A stretch of DNA of 64,000 nt, from positions 125,035,543 to 125,099,542 of the forward strand of contig CM043960.1 of assembly GCA_014529385.2 (NCBI GenBank). Reading direction: 5' to 3'. Below, piece by piece: positions 10,562 through 21,312 of this stretch. Source of the DNA: Adiantum capillus-veneris (Eukaryota > Streptophyta > Polypodiopsida > Polypodiales > Pteridaceae). The position numbers and the translations under genes are program-made. Every line of letters starts with the position of its first letter. Position 1 is the stretch's first letter. The notes beneath the pieces are model-generated. The model saw nothing but the letters and a program-made list of their open reading frames with translations, made no database searches and was not told the origin of the DNA.

Positions 10562-11410
10562 TCATTCACCGGTAATTCTTGGTTTTTTTGAACTGCCAGC
10601 TTCCTCTGCAGTGGCTTTCCTTTTCAGGTCCTTGGAAATTGTTTGACTGTCCGTTTCCTCGTCGTCTGAGGACAATTCAATCTTCTTTGGTTCAAAAATG
10701 GGATGCTCACTCCATGCCTGCTTTACCTGTTCATTAACATCTGTAGAAGTAGCCCAATACAGAAATTGCCAAACATACCATGCCTTGAAAATAGTTTGAG
10801 ATTTCAGCTTGGTAGTCTGTTGGAGTACATTATGCAAGAGTATTTGACACAGGTTGATATGGACTTGTGGATCCAATATCTTGGACAACAACATAGCAAA
10901 TAATTTCTCTTATACATACGTTGGGTTATTCTTAAGATTGATTGCTTCTGCTACAAACCTGTAAGCAGCGGAGGCTTCCAGTCCTGCTACTGGAACTCCT
11001 TGAGCACTTGCCTTGCGCTTATTTCTAGCTGTTTCGTCCTCCTTTAGAGAAGTACTTATTTGCTGTGCAGTTGCCACAGGCGGTTTGAGCTCATTAGGCA
11101 TCCGAAATGCAAATGCAATGGCCTCTGGTGTCACTGACACCTTCCTATTATTTATCACACCACTGCTAGTTTCAGCATCAAAGGAATCAAGAACTTTCTT
11201 AATAATATCTGTCTGAAAAGCAATCCTTGTGGCTTGCAACACAACTCGCAAATCCCAGAGTTGTAGCAGAGTCATTGCGTGATCAGTAAAGACATATCTT
11301 TGGATTTTACTGTATGAGAGAACAGGAAGGCTTGCCTTTGCCTGAACAAATATAGCCTGGGTTTCTTCAAGATTTTCCTGCATCTTCTCTGAGCATTTCT
11401 TTCTACCCAT
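10562..11410 (-). pseudogene. G2 accessory region, N-terminal part
   Basis: The frame opens at Met 11410 (MGRKKCSEKMQ) and runs through a globular segment (residues about 25-165) with the stretch VTPEAIAFAFRMPNE. After one nonsense codon at 10908-10910 (TAA; G5 has TCA) it continues with LDPQVHINLCQ and FKAWYVWQFLYWA segments. It then has an acidic Ser/Asp run and a basic NLS-like KRKAT...SSKKPR. It ends at 10562 at the deletion junction. The VTPEAIAFAFRMP pattern is reminiscent of the accessory domains that some plant Tat-type elements encode, but this is a weak resemblance and function is unknown. Confidence 0.65.
10565..10580 (-). other. Deletion junction in the G2 accessory region
   Basis: Left of about 10572, G2 matches G5 near 54735; right of it, G2 matches G5 near 56075. 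About 1.34 kb present in G5, encoding the coiled coil and acidic/proline-rich linker, is therefore missing here. Two to three bases (GGT/TGT) are shared at the breakpoints, consistent with microhomology-mediated deletion. The direction (loss in G2 rather than gain in G5) is inferred from the continuous G5 frame. Confidence 0.8.
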
Positions 11411-11884
11411 ACACTGTGAGGTCGACGACGATGAAACAGGCGAAGGCGAAGAGGACTTACTTGTGTTAAAGCCGTTTCCTGGTGTTCTAGTAAGGTTGTC
11501 TGACCGTCAACTATCTCGTCAGAGGTCGAAGTTTGCGGCTGTAGTGAAGAAACCTCGGAGCTCGGCGATGGCGAATGGTTGACAGGAGAAAAGCGTCGCG
11601 TAGGAGATTTATGAGGAAAAATGCTAACTCTCCTGACTGTTATACGTGTTCACGTCATAAAAACTCCACCACTCGCCACTCCCAGACTTGTGTGCGCCGT
11701 TGCTGTCGTGGCAAACATGCATTGGACAAGACTGCAACCCATCCTTGTAATAATTATCACTGGCATACCACTTGACCGTTGGCTACTTAAAATTTGGAAA
11801 GTGTGTTCATACTCGTTTTGAATTGATTCCCACTCTGGCTGGACCATACTGGTACTGGTTCTTAAATCAGCCTGATCTGATTCT

Positions 11885-13306
11885 TCAGGTATTGGTTTTG
11901 AATCTGGAACTGGTTGCACATGGAAAAAGACCAAAAATATCTGATTCGGGTATCTCTTGATCAACAACCTCCAGTTCCTTAGTGACTTCTTCTAACCCAG
12001 TTTCTTTGGTCTCTGAATAATAAAGTTTGATCTTTGCTCTATTATATACTCCCGGCAACATGAGTCCATATAAGTCTTTTAATCTGACTGTGCCATTGGA
12101 GAAGACCCAATCAACTTCAAAAGGTCCTGCCCAGGCAATCTTCAAATTCGGCTTCTTTGGACCCAATTTAGACTGATATAGAAGCACTAAGTCTCCTTTC
12201 TGGAATTCTCGGACTTTAATTCGACGATCATGCCAGTGCTTCCTTCTTTGTTGAACAATTTCCTGTTCCAATATATCTCTTTGCCTTAGTTCATCTAACT
12301 GCATCAGTTCATCTAGTCTTTTCTAAAGATTATGGTTGAAGTCTAGTCCATACTTTATAGACATTCTCAGATTGGGGATTACAAACTCCATAGGAACCAC
12401 AGCTTCAGTACTATACACCATTCTGAATGGTGTCATTCCAGTAGTTACCTTATAAGCTGTCCTATAAGCCCAAAGAGCAGTCTGAAGCTTCAAATCCCAC
12501 TGGTCTGGTTTCTTTTGCACCACCTTAGTGAGAATAGTCTTAATTGTCTTATTGCTACTTTCAGCCTGTCCATTGCATCTGGGATAGTAAGGAGTAGATT
12601 TCCGATGCTTGATTGAAAGCAGATCCAATAGGATTTCCATAGTATCATTGATGAAATGTGTCCCTTGATCGGTCACAGTTTCCACTGGACATCCATATCG
12701 GCAGACAATATTCTCAAACAGAAACCTTGCAGTTGACTTGGCTGTATTGTCAGGAAGAGATTTAGCTTCAACCCACTTGGTAACATAACAAGTAGCCATC
12801 ACGATGTACTTGTTCTTCCTGGGAGTCACCTTCTTAAAAGGTCCCATAAAATCCAGTCCCCATTTCATGAATACTCCCAATGGTTGTATTGGCATTAAGG
12901 GAGTCATGTCTGCAGCTGTTGGTCGGCCCATTCTTTTGCATATGTCACAAGTTTTAAAAAAGCTTCTGACATCATCAATCATTGTTTGCCACCACAGACC
13001 TGCTTGCAGAATCTTCTTGTAGGTCACTTCGTTGGAAAAGTGTCCCCCAGACTCTCCATGATGCACTTCTGAGATAACTTGCATTCTTCCCTCCATAGGG
13101 ACACATCTCCGAAGTATACCATCCACACCCAATCGATAAAGTACTCCCCCAATGATGGTAAATTTCAGGCTTTTTATGATCAGAGCCTTCTTCTGATTCT
13201 GTTTCCAATCCTCTGGAAAGGCACCTTGGGAAAGGAATTGATAAATATCATACCATTCAGGATCCACTGATTCTTCTTCTTCTAACTTAAATAAATCAGC
13301 ATCCAC
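11885..13306 (-). pseudogene. int: G2 integrase (zinc finger, DDE core, GPF/Y tail)
   Basis: Integrase inserts the cDNA copy into the host genome. Reading from 13306, an HHCC zinc finger (HHGESGGHF ... CDICKRMG) is followed by the catalytic core: first Asp in WGLDFMGPF, second in VTDQGTHF, and Glu in NGQAESSNKTI after the Tat-like STPYYPRCNGQ. The C-terminal GPF/Y-type module (KLGPKKPNLKIAWAGPFEVDW) lies near 12100-12180. One stop falls at about 12320 between core and tail, and a frame change near 11930 leads into the accessory region. The catalytic residues are intact; the break makes full function unlikely. Confidence 0.9.
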
Positions 13307-13327
13307 TGGTTCATCTCTCAGAGGTGA

Positions 13328-13740
13328 TTATGAATATCCTTCTGTACTTCTGGAAAGAAAGTCAGCTCCACAGTGGTTTTGGCCAGGCTTATGGAAAATT
13401 TTGAATTCAAATTCCATAAGGAACATCATCCATCTTATCGGCCTGCCTTGAATAATGACTTTGTTAATCTGAAACAGAACAGCTTGATGATCCACATAAA
13501 AATGGAATAACTTCCCCAATAGGTAATGCCTGAACTTTGTAGTGCTAAAAACCATTCCGAGGGCTTCTCTTTCAGTAGTCGTGTAGCCTTGTTCAGCCTG
13601 ACTGAATCTCCGACTAGCAAAATAGACCGGATAGTCTGTTCTGCCATCTGGCTGAGCTAATATTTCCCCCATTGCCAATCCTGAAGCATCTACGTGTACA
13701 TGAAAAATAATATCCCAATTCGGTTGCCTGAGGACTGGTT
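13328..13740 (-). CDS. G2 RNase H domain
   Basis: RNase H removes the RNA strand during reverse transcription. Catalytic positions visible: Asp in VHVDASGLAMG (about 13695), Glu in TTEREALG, Asp in YVDHQAV, Asp in CGADFLSRS (about 13350). All four acidic residues are kept. It lies between RT and the integrase zinc finger, as usual for Ty3/gypsy pol. A frame break upstream in the connection region (about 13740-13850) separates it from RT. Confidence 0.88.
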
Positions 13741-13829
13741 TACTGGTTATGGATTTTTTTCAAATTTTGGAAACTCTCCTCACACTCAGCAGTCCAATTG
13801 AACTTACTGGTCTTCTTTGTAAGCTCATA

Positions 13830-15140
13830 TAGTGGTACTGCTTGAGAAGAAAACTTGTGTACAAAAATTCACATACCCCAAGAAAGAACTCAACTCAGAA
13901 GCAGTTCTAGGTGCTTTAGCTTGCTGGACACATTGTAGTTTGTCATTGGCCATTTCTATTCCATTGCGGGAAACCACATGTCCTAGTAGCTGTCCCTTCC
14001 AAACCAGAAATACTGATTTAAAGGATTCAAGCAAATCCTTTCCTCCTGACAACGTTTAAAAACCATCTCCAGGAATAGAAGGTGCTGTTCCTCAGCTGAA
14101 TAGACAGTGAAATCATCCATGAAAATGGCGAGGAACTGATGAAGAAATTCATTTAACATCTCCATCATACACCGCTGAAAAGTAGCTGGTGCATTGCACA
14201 GGCCAAAAGGAATCACCATATACATGAATGCTCCCCACTCAGTGATGAAAGTGGTCTTGGACCTATCTTCAGGAGCAATTTGTAACTGGTTATAGCCTCT
14301 ATAACCATCCATGAAGCTATACATCTCATATCCTGCGATCTCATCAAGCAACATATCAGTAAAAGGTAAGGGAAACGGATCCTTAATGGTCTAGGCATTT
14401 AGTTTCCTATAGTCGACACAAACCCTTAATTTCCCATTCTTCTTAGGAGTGACGACTATTGGAAATAACCAATCACTACTTGCTACCTCCGTAATGAACC
14501 CAGCCTTGAGAAGGTTATCAATCTCCTCCTTGAACTTCTTTGCATAGTTAGGGTTCATCAGATATCTTTGCAATCTGACTGGTCTAGATTCTGGTTTCAG
14601 TGGTATTCGGTGTTGACAGACTTCAGGATCTACTCCCTTCAAATTTGTATGTTCCCAGGCAAATACATCTTTATAGTTCTGGAACATTTTCCTTGCCTTT
14701 TCCTTCATTGCCGGTTTCAGGTCCTTGTTGACTTTGATCATTCTGGGATTTTCCTCTGATCCCAGGTTCCACTCCTCTACTTCCTGATCATCTGGAAGCA
14801 ACCAATTTGGTCCTCCTCCTTTTCGTTTGGTCGAGTCTTCAGCGTAGTTCCAAGAAGGTCCATTCATCTCTGAATCAATATTCTGATTCAGTGGATACTC
14901 TTCAGAATATACTGATTCTTCTATTTTACCAGTATCAGCTAGTTCCTCCATTCTTCCAGTTAGCTGAACGGTTCTTTCCCCTGTATTGACTTCAGTAAAC
15001 TGATCAAGGAATTGTCTCTTCTGCTTGTCAGCTTGTTCTTTGTTTAGTAGGATTGCATTCAAATCAATTTCTGCCAAAGGAAAGATGTTCATTGCTGCTA
15101 TCATTCGCTCAATTTTCTTAGCTCGGTATTTCTGACACAA
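13830..15140 (-). pseudogene. G2 reverse transcriptase, one nonsense codon and a 3' frameshift
   Basis: RT copies the element RNA into DNA. From 15140 there is an N-terminal linker, then the RT palm: VTPKKNGKLRVCVDYRKLNA (about 14400-14460), DPFPLPFTDMLLDE, YGLC-type MVIPFGLCNAPATFQR and the catalytic box AIFMDDFTVYS (about 14120). A TAG at about 14391 replaces the His codon that G5 keeps after KLNA. A frameshift near 14015 precedes the LLGHVVSRNGIEM segment. FMDDF rather than YIDDI places it in the Tat/Athila-like branch. Confidence 0.92.
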
Positions 15141-15185
15141 CTTCTTCGGCCTCAGTTCCTTTTTCCAGCTCCTGGTGTTGTTGGT

Positions 15186-16165
15186 CTAGATTTTGATTCT
15201 GCCACTGGCTCCTTCTATGGTTAAGGTCTGGTTTGCGTAGTCATGAGCAACATGTGCTGTTCTTAACCATGGGCGTCCTAATAGCATTCCATATGCTCCC
15301 TGTACATCCAAAACTAGGAAACTAGTTTTGAATTTTTCCCTCCCAACTCTTATGTTCATGTTTTCAATCATGCGCGTCGCTTGTACGACTCGATGATCCG
15401 CCATTCTTACTTTGAATGGTGCTTGTTTCATGTTAGTGATACCCATTCTTTGCTGAAGATGGGCTCTCATTATGTTGACTCCTGCTCCTCCATCCAGTAT
15501 GACGCTTGAGAGGGGTTTCCACTGCTTCTTGACCTTGTAATCTACCTGAATAAGTGGAACTTCATCACCCCAGACAGCCGTCAGGTCCACTGTTCTGGCC
15601 TCTGCCTCAGTCTTCCTGCATTGTCTGATAAAGTTGGCCACCTCAGGTAAGGTCTTTCTTATATCCTCCAGATCCACAGTCACCTTTTGTATTCTATCAC
15701 AAATTTTCACCCGAATTTCCTCTCGCTCCTGGTCAGACTGATTGTCAGAGCTTGAAGAACTAGTGTCTTCACACTGCCATTCTTCTTTATCTTTCCTTCC
15801 ACTCCCATTTCATCAGCTAGTCCATGTACTACAGCCAGCATGGTCTCTGTCATGGCCGGTACTGACTGATCTTTATCAGTCGATTGGGTTGGTATCTTCT
15901 GAATGACTCTAGCCTCGGAAATTTCTGACTGCTTTGGCAGCTTCTTAGCTAAATCCTCTGTGATTTTAGCTGCTAGTTCCCGCTGCTCTTGCCACTCATC
16001 TACCACCTTTTCTTTACGTTTGGCCTTCCAAACTTCCCTTTGTTGGGCCCACTTGCTGCTGTTAGGATTAGCTGGTACTTCTGAAATTTCTGGAATTTCT
16101 TCAATGATCACTCCCTTGCTCTTGGTAACTACTCTGACTGGGACGCTCTGGTGCCTTAGCCTCAA
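15186..16165 (-). pseudogene. G2 gag-pro linker and aspartic protease
   Basis: The protease cleaves the polyprotein. The upstream linker (16165-15707) is charged and variable. After a frame change at about 15708 comes the protease, with the active-site stretch VILDGGAGVNIM (about 15500), where DGGAG stands for the usual D[ST]GA, and the second conserved segment GMLLGRPWLR (about 15280). The Gly in place of Ser/Thr is shared with G5 (VILDGGAGVNIMGG), so it is a lineage trait, not a mutation of this copy. The frame ends at 15186. Confidence 0.85.
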
Positions 16166-17667
16166 TAGCGGTCGTTATTGGTGCATCTGGACATTGGGTT
16201 GCAAAATGACCATACTTCCCACAGGTGTAGGAATTCATGCTCCTGGTCTGGAAGTTGCCTCTTTCTCTTCCTCTGCCCATTCCCTGTTGGTATCTGCCAC
16301 GTCCTTGACCAGTACCACTGGCACCTGGTCCCTCTTCTTGTGCTACTTTGATTGGCTCTGCCTTTACTGGTTCAGTGTAGGAAACCACTGATAGATCCTT
16401 TCCTTTTTCCTTTCTTAAAATGGTGAATTCGGATGCCACAATTGTTCCATAGGTGACCGAAGGCCTTGCAGTAGGTACATTGTGGGCATTCCGTGGAAAT
16501 GTGGTCCTTGGATTTACATCTTGAACACCAAGTCTCCATCTTCCGGACCGGCTGTCTTGTATGGCTAATCTCTGCAATCTGCCTAGCCATTTCCTCAATT
16601 TTGTTGGTCCATGATCCTTTCTTTGATTTTTCCTTTGTCCATTCATTGGAGATGCTCTCGAAGCTGCTGGATGTTGCATTGGAATCAGATGCTTCAGTAG
16701 CCGAACTACTGCTACTGGTCCTTCTCTTCTTGTGGCTCTTTTCTTTCTTAGCCTGCTGTTCGAGTTTTAATGCTTGCTGGACCAGATCATTGAATTTCTT
16801 TGTAGGGGCTGGTACTTCTTGTTCTCTCAGCTTCTTGCTTATGAACCCATTCAGAAACCATGCCCTCAATCTCTTCTCAGACAGTGGTTCTTGCAACTGT
16901 CTGGTCAGTTCTTTGATCTTTTCGACATAGCTGCGGACTGACAAATTCCTCTGTTTGATCTGATCCAATTCACAGAGAATATCCTCATCTCCTCGATTGT
17001 CAGAATATTCCAACCTGAAGTCCTTAAGTAATTTATTATATGATCTCAGCTGGCATGTAGGGTAATGGTAATACCATTTCCTTGCTGCTTCCTTCAAGGT
17101 TTGTGGAAAGTATTCTCCCCAATCATCTTCATCAATGTTTTTTAGTTCAGCATACTGCTCAAAATCTTGTATGTGAACATCAGGATCATCCTTTTTCCCT
17201 CCTTTGAATATGGGAAAGGAAATCTTCAGGGAAGCGGTGTAATCATTTCGATTACTGCTGATCCTGCCAGTTCTCTTCTTGGCTTCAGACTGACGCTTGG
17301 GAGCCTTCTTGCAATTGTCAGTGTCAGAATCCCAATCAATCTCTGTCTCTGTCTCAGTATCAGCATCTTATATGTTTTTTCTGCTAGAAGTATGGTGACT
17401 TCCCTTTCTGCCTTTGATATGCGCATCTTTTTGGCGAGACTGAGAACTCTTGGAACTCTTTGCCTTTCGTGCTTCCCGTTCTGCCCGTCTGCGTCGAGAA
17501 TGACTGGAGTGCTGTGAGTCCTGCGCCTCATCAGCCTGACTATGCTCCTCCTGAGCCTCAATGTCAGTCATTTTCTCTTGCTTGGGGTCAGACTCTCTTC
17601 CTGACTCCTCAGGAATGGGGTCCACACGGTTGGTAGATTTCCGACCACGATTGGATTTTGGTGCCAT
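16101..17667 (-). pseudogene. gag: G2 gag with two kinds of zinc knuckle
   Basis: The start is Met at 17667 (MAPKSNRGRKS); an upstream in-frame Met at 17682 exists, but the G5 copy supports the later one. Domains: a charged, Arg-rich N-terminus; a TAA nonsense at about 17366 (GAA in G5); a capsid-like domain with DDWGEYFPQTLKEAARKWYY (about 17060-17130); a Ser-rich linker; a first Cys/His cluster (CSRCKSKDHISTECPQC, about 16490-16540); and a CCHC knuckle CYTCGKYGHFATQC (about 16190-16225). Frameshifts near 16400 and 16150 break it. Gag would form particles and bind the element RNA. Confidence 0.88.
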
Positions 17668-17722
17668 TGATGAAAACTTCAACTGGGAGAAGAGTCTTTT
17701 AGTCCATGAGCTTCAGCTCAAG

Positions 17723-17737
17723 CCACCGTGATCGCCA
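17723..17737 (-). other. Candidate primer binding site of G2
   Basis: TGGCGATCACGGTGG lies three bases after the 5' LTR end. G5 has TGGCGATCACAGTGG at the same place. The initial TGGCGA resembles the tRNA-Arg type primer sites of some Tat elements, but the rest does not match one I can recall, so the tRNA is left open. Confidence 0.6.
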
Positions 17738-17740
17738 AAA

Positions 17741-18174
17741 TGGAATTGGAGCTGATCTCTTGAGACAGCTAATTCCAGTGTTGAAGGATTTCAGCTACTC
17801 GTGTGGAAAGATTTCAGACATCAGACTAGACAGAAATGGATACTGAAATGAGAATCAGACTTATAGACTGGAATAAAGTTCAGATTCAGACTCAGATTCA
17901 GAAGACTGTTGAGAAGTAGTATCACTGAATATATACCATGATTGAGATTACAGCGAATATGATTACAGAGAAAAAGTATAGCCAACAATACTATCACTGA
18001 TGCTCAAATGCAATTATAGCCCAAAGCGCTAATACAAGTGATTACAATTTCCGCCCCATATCAATGTAATGGGCCCTATTTATATGCTTCGGTTTTACTG
18101 TAGTAATTACTAAGTGATTCGCTGCCCATCTTCTAAGAACACGTTCCCACATGGTGACTATCCAGCCGCCTACA
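17741..18174 (-). repeat. 5' LTR of G2 (434 bp)
   Basis: It aligns with 8465-8931, with two internal deletions (about 20 and 12 bp), one single-base gap and roughly a dozen substitutions. It begins and ends TG...CA. The ATTTATATGC stretch around 18080 may be its TATA region. Confidence 0.95.
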
Positions 18175-18179
18175 AGCAT
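18175..18179 (+). repeat. Target site duplication of G2 (right copy, AGCAT)
   Basis: AGCAT follows the LTR end TACA and matches 8460-8464. Confidence 0.95.
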
Positions 18180-18329
18180 GTTGATTGCTCCTTGTCTGAA
18201 GAAGTCTGCTAGATAGATAGATTTTGAAGACTAGGTGTCATTGAAGAGATGTGGTCAGCAATTTTCACTAAGTTGAAGATGACATGGCTACAAGATTATG
18301 GCCTATTTTTTCTAGAGAGTCGATTTTCA

Positions 18330-18810
18330 GAGAGAAGAGGATACGGTTCAAGTTTTTCTGCTCTTGGTTTGTGATAAAGCAAAGATATGGTACAATGGGT
18401 TGCATGATGAAGAGAAGTCAAATTGGGAAAGTTTGGAATTGGCTTTTTAGTGCAAGTTTGTGGCAGATACAAAGTTGGATGAGATCAAGCAAAAGCTAGG
18501 GAGTCTGAAGCAAGGCTTAGATGGCGACTTTCAACAGTTCGAGAGGGAATTTGAAGCCCTTTGGAAGCAGCTTATCAAGGTAATTGGTGCAAAACCTGCA
18601 ATTTTTAAAAACTTGAGCTAACTTATGGATTTATTGCATGAGGATGTTCATGATAAAGTCAAAGTAGATTGACCCGTGTCATATGCAAACGCAATGATTT
18701 TTGCAAGTGGTAGGACAAAGAATATTTTGAAGAAGCATCAAATGAAGCCAGGGTTGTCATATGTGATGGTGCATATGGCACATGTTATTGTAGAGGGAAC
18801 TTGACCAAGT
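18330..18810 (+). pseudogene. N1 gag-like remnant
   Basis: A decayed frame reads AKIWYNGLHDEEKSNWESL, then a Lys/Glu-rich helical segment containing FEREFEALWKQL, then DVHDKVKVD and SYANAMIFASG. The order and spacing match N2 gag at 24919-25492 (AKIWFDDLK..SWQEL, FLEQFEACWKQL, RIRDKVENGADTYEDMVYLAG), so both derive from one gag. At least three stops interrupt it. It is recognised as retrotrans_gag-like from the W-x-x-L / LW-like pattern. No zinc knuckle is visible. Confidence 0.6.
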
Positions 18811-20389
18811 TGGTGAAAGAGAGTTTGCATGTGCGAGAAGAGCCAAGGGTTCTTTGGTTACAAAAAGATAGGCTATACCTATGCCTATGCTGCCCACTAG
18901 AGAGCTTATAATGTTTGAGAGATGCAAGTGGCTCCAAATGAGACGGAGGATGTTTTGTCGAGCTCAGGTATGGTTAATCATGTTCCTTTGGTTTGTTATT
19001 TTGATTAGAAAGTGAGGTTTGCAGATAAGGTTGAAGTGATGGAGATAGATGAGATTTCGAATCTAGAAACAAAAGAGGAGAATGAGCCAACCTATAGAAA
19101 CTCTTTGGATATGGATGCAACTTGGGAGACGAACTCTTCCTACTCAAGATATGAGGAATATAATCTTATGCGTGTTGATAAAGATGTAGCAGATATACAT
19201 GAGATTATAGAGGGTGTGTAAGGAGTTGTATCACGAGTAGGTACATGTATCTTTGGAATTCTTTCATGAAGTTATGGGTATGGGTAAAGCTCTTGTTGTG
19301 GATGAGAAACCTACTTTACATGTTGGGGATTCTTTTAGCTATGCTCTTGGAGATGTTAATTTTTATGGCCATGCTCGTGCTACACAAGGCTCTTTTTGAT
19401 ATTTGGTGGTGTAATTCCATGCCACAACAGGTGTCAAAAAAGTTATATTACTGTTGAGAAGCAATGTGTAGACTCTTTGGGTCATGCAGGTCTTGATTAC
19501 AAATCTGATTGGGGTTTTGATGACCCAATGGTAGATGTGGATGTAGGGTCACATGTATTGATTGATAAAGCTTTAGCCAAGATATAGGTTATGCAAGGGC
19601 TTGCCCCTTATCAAATGCAAGATTCTATAACTGCCATCCATGGTGGACGTGCATATAGAGGTAGTGAAATTTGTCTCAACATTTGATTGGAAGCAAAGAT
19701 CACATATGTGTGTTCAAGACATTGATGTGCAAGCCGATGCTATGGTTGGAGATAGATTTTGGATACATGTTGAAGGTGAGAGATGTTTTAGAGATCTCCC
19801 CTATTGATTTATGGTTGGGTTTGCAGGTTTATTGCATGAGCAAGTTATGCATGCACTACAGGTGCATGGTTGTGGAAAATGCTTTCTTTTTAACCCAAGA
19901 GGTGAGTCATGTTGTTTATGGAATGTTGCACAAAGCTTGCCATTTGATCCAGATGGATCGAGCAAAGGATGCAAGGAGGAGGGCCTCGAGAAGGTCACTA
20001 TAATAAAATAATGCCTATCACATGGTTCAGCAATAGGGATTATTTTATTTTTTTCTTCCTAACAGATTCATGGACAAAAGGGTGTTAAAAAAAAAATTAC
20101 AGATTGAATAAGAAAAGAGTTTCTTTTATTGGTGAAAAAATCACAGTGAAGGGGTTTAACAAATAGTCCTTGAACACAGATGATATATATGTTTTACATA
20201 TAATGAAATCCCCCCCCCCCCCCCGGCCGAGAGGAGGGCAAGAGGAGGGTAAACCATCTAGCTGCAATCTTTTGGTGCTTTGAATAAAACCTTGGACATA
20301 CAATTGCTTTCTTTTTTTGGTCAGTAGGGGCTTTGCAGGTTAGACAGTAGAGGTTTCAATAAACATTCTTGTAGTTGAGTAGGAATGCT
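18811..20389 (+). other. N1 internal tail without pol
   Basis: Acidic, low-similarity frames (for example 19012-19221) occur but no protease, RT, RNase H or integrase motif in any frame that I can find. N2 has a comparable acidic tail at 25660-26290. A 15-base C run lies at 20210-20224. I see no gene unrelated to the element. Confidence 0.55.
20210..20224 (+). repeat. Poly-C run (15 bases)
   Basis: An uninterrupted C15 followed by GGCCGAGAGG, inside N1. Confidence 0.95.
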
Positions 20390-20407
20390 AAAAAAGGGGG
20401 TGGGAAA
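20390..20407 (+). other. Polypurine tract of N1
   Basis: AAAAAAGGGGGTGGGAAA lies three bases before the 3' LTR start at 20411, as expected for plus-strand priming. It sets the orientation of N1 as plus. Confidence 0.85.
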
Positions 20408-20410
20408 TGA

Positions 20411-21312
20411 TGGTGCAATCAAAGAGTGTCGGTGCCAGAAAGCGTGGAAAGTAGTTTCAAGGATGCTTACACATGTGTGTCAAAATGTCACAGTAGGTGT
20501 GAAGACCCAGTGCAGGCAAAAGAGTTCGTGATGTGTAGGATTTATGTGGCTATGTGGAACAAGGTAGATATTCAATGTTTTAAAGAAAGTTATTCATATG
20601 AAAAGCATCTTAGGACATGCAAGGCAAGTTGAGAAGTGAAGGCCATGTGGTTAGTGAAAAAAAAGTGGATGTGTGGCTTAACTTCACTACATGAGGACGA
20701 TCAAAAAGTTCCATTCTGTAAAAGTTTTGTAAAACTTGTTTTGTAAAAATCCGCCACAGAGAAGGAAAAGGACGTTTTGGAAGTTTTTGTGTCTCATGAA
20801 GGTAGGATAATTTGACACCAGTTAGGAGATATTTCAATTTTTGTAACCTACTATTTTTGAAGGCTGCGAACAGGACAAAGATGGAGAGAGAGCTCTGAGA
20901 GAGCCTTTTGTGTATGCTCCACCATAGCCAATCACTTGGGAAAAAAGGAAGCTTTTGATTGCATCATCTTTGGTGTTGTCTCCCCCATCGCTTCTTCTCT
21001 TCTCTTCTCTTGTGTAAGGGTGTCAGCATGTGTATGTTGTGTGCCCTCCGAGCCAATTGGTGTGTGCAAAGAGAGAGAGGGGGAGAGAGGTGTTGTGTGT
21101 GTGGTTGAGAATCAAGAAGCAATTACAAGATTGGAAAGCAATAAGTTGTGCTTTTGTGTGTGATTTGTGTGCTTGGGTGTGTGTAGATGAGTAATTGCAT
21201 TGAATTTTGGTTGTTTGATGTGTTTTTATGATATGGTTGGTGTTATGATTCCACTTGAGCTATAGAGAGATGTGTGTATGTTTTCAGGTGTGTTTCTTCT
21301 TCCCCCCTTCCA
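20411..21312 (+). repeat. 3' LTR of N1 (902 bp)
   Basis: It starts TGGTGCAATCAAAG and ends CCCCCTTCCA. It aligns with 7253-8437 except for the MITE there. Downstream sequence (TTGTGGATCG) differs from the 5' LTR flank, which fixes the end. Confidence 0.83.

Larger units (their letters stand above)
8465..18174 (-). mobile_element. G2: full-length Ty3/gypsy retrotransposon with accessory 3' coding region (9,710 bp)
   Basis: Minus-strand order: LTR 17741-18174, primer site, gag, protease, RT, RNase H, integrase, accessory frames, polypurine tract, LTR 8465-8931. A perfect 5-bp duplication (AGCAT) bounds it. The RT box is FMDDF, as in the Tat/Athila branch of plant Ty3/gypsy elements, and the coding region after integrase also suits that branch. 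Gag, pol and accessory frames carry several stops and shifts, so the copy is probably non-autonomous. The LTRs differ by about a dozen substitutions plus small indels by eye, so it is not brand new. G5 is the same family, with about 1.34 kb that G2 lacks. Confidence 0.96.
7253..21312 (+). mobile_element. N1: gag-only (non-autonomous) LTR retrotransposon, split by G2
   Basis: Two related direct repeats, 7253-8437 and 20411-21312, bound an internal region of about 2.3 kb once the nested G2 element (8465-18174) is removed. A candidate primer site follows the first LTR and a polypurine tract precedes the second. The inside holds decayed gag-like sequence and a charged tail but no protease, RT, RNase H or integrase that I can see. 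By inference it needed helper enzymes from another element. No matching target duplication is visible at the outer ends. N2 at 21918 has the same design. Confidence 0.75.
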
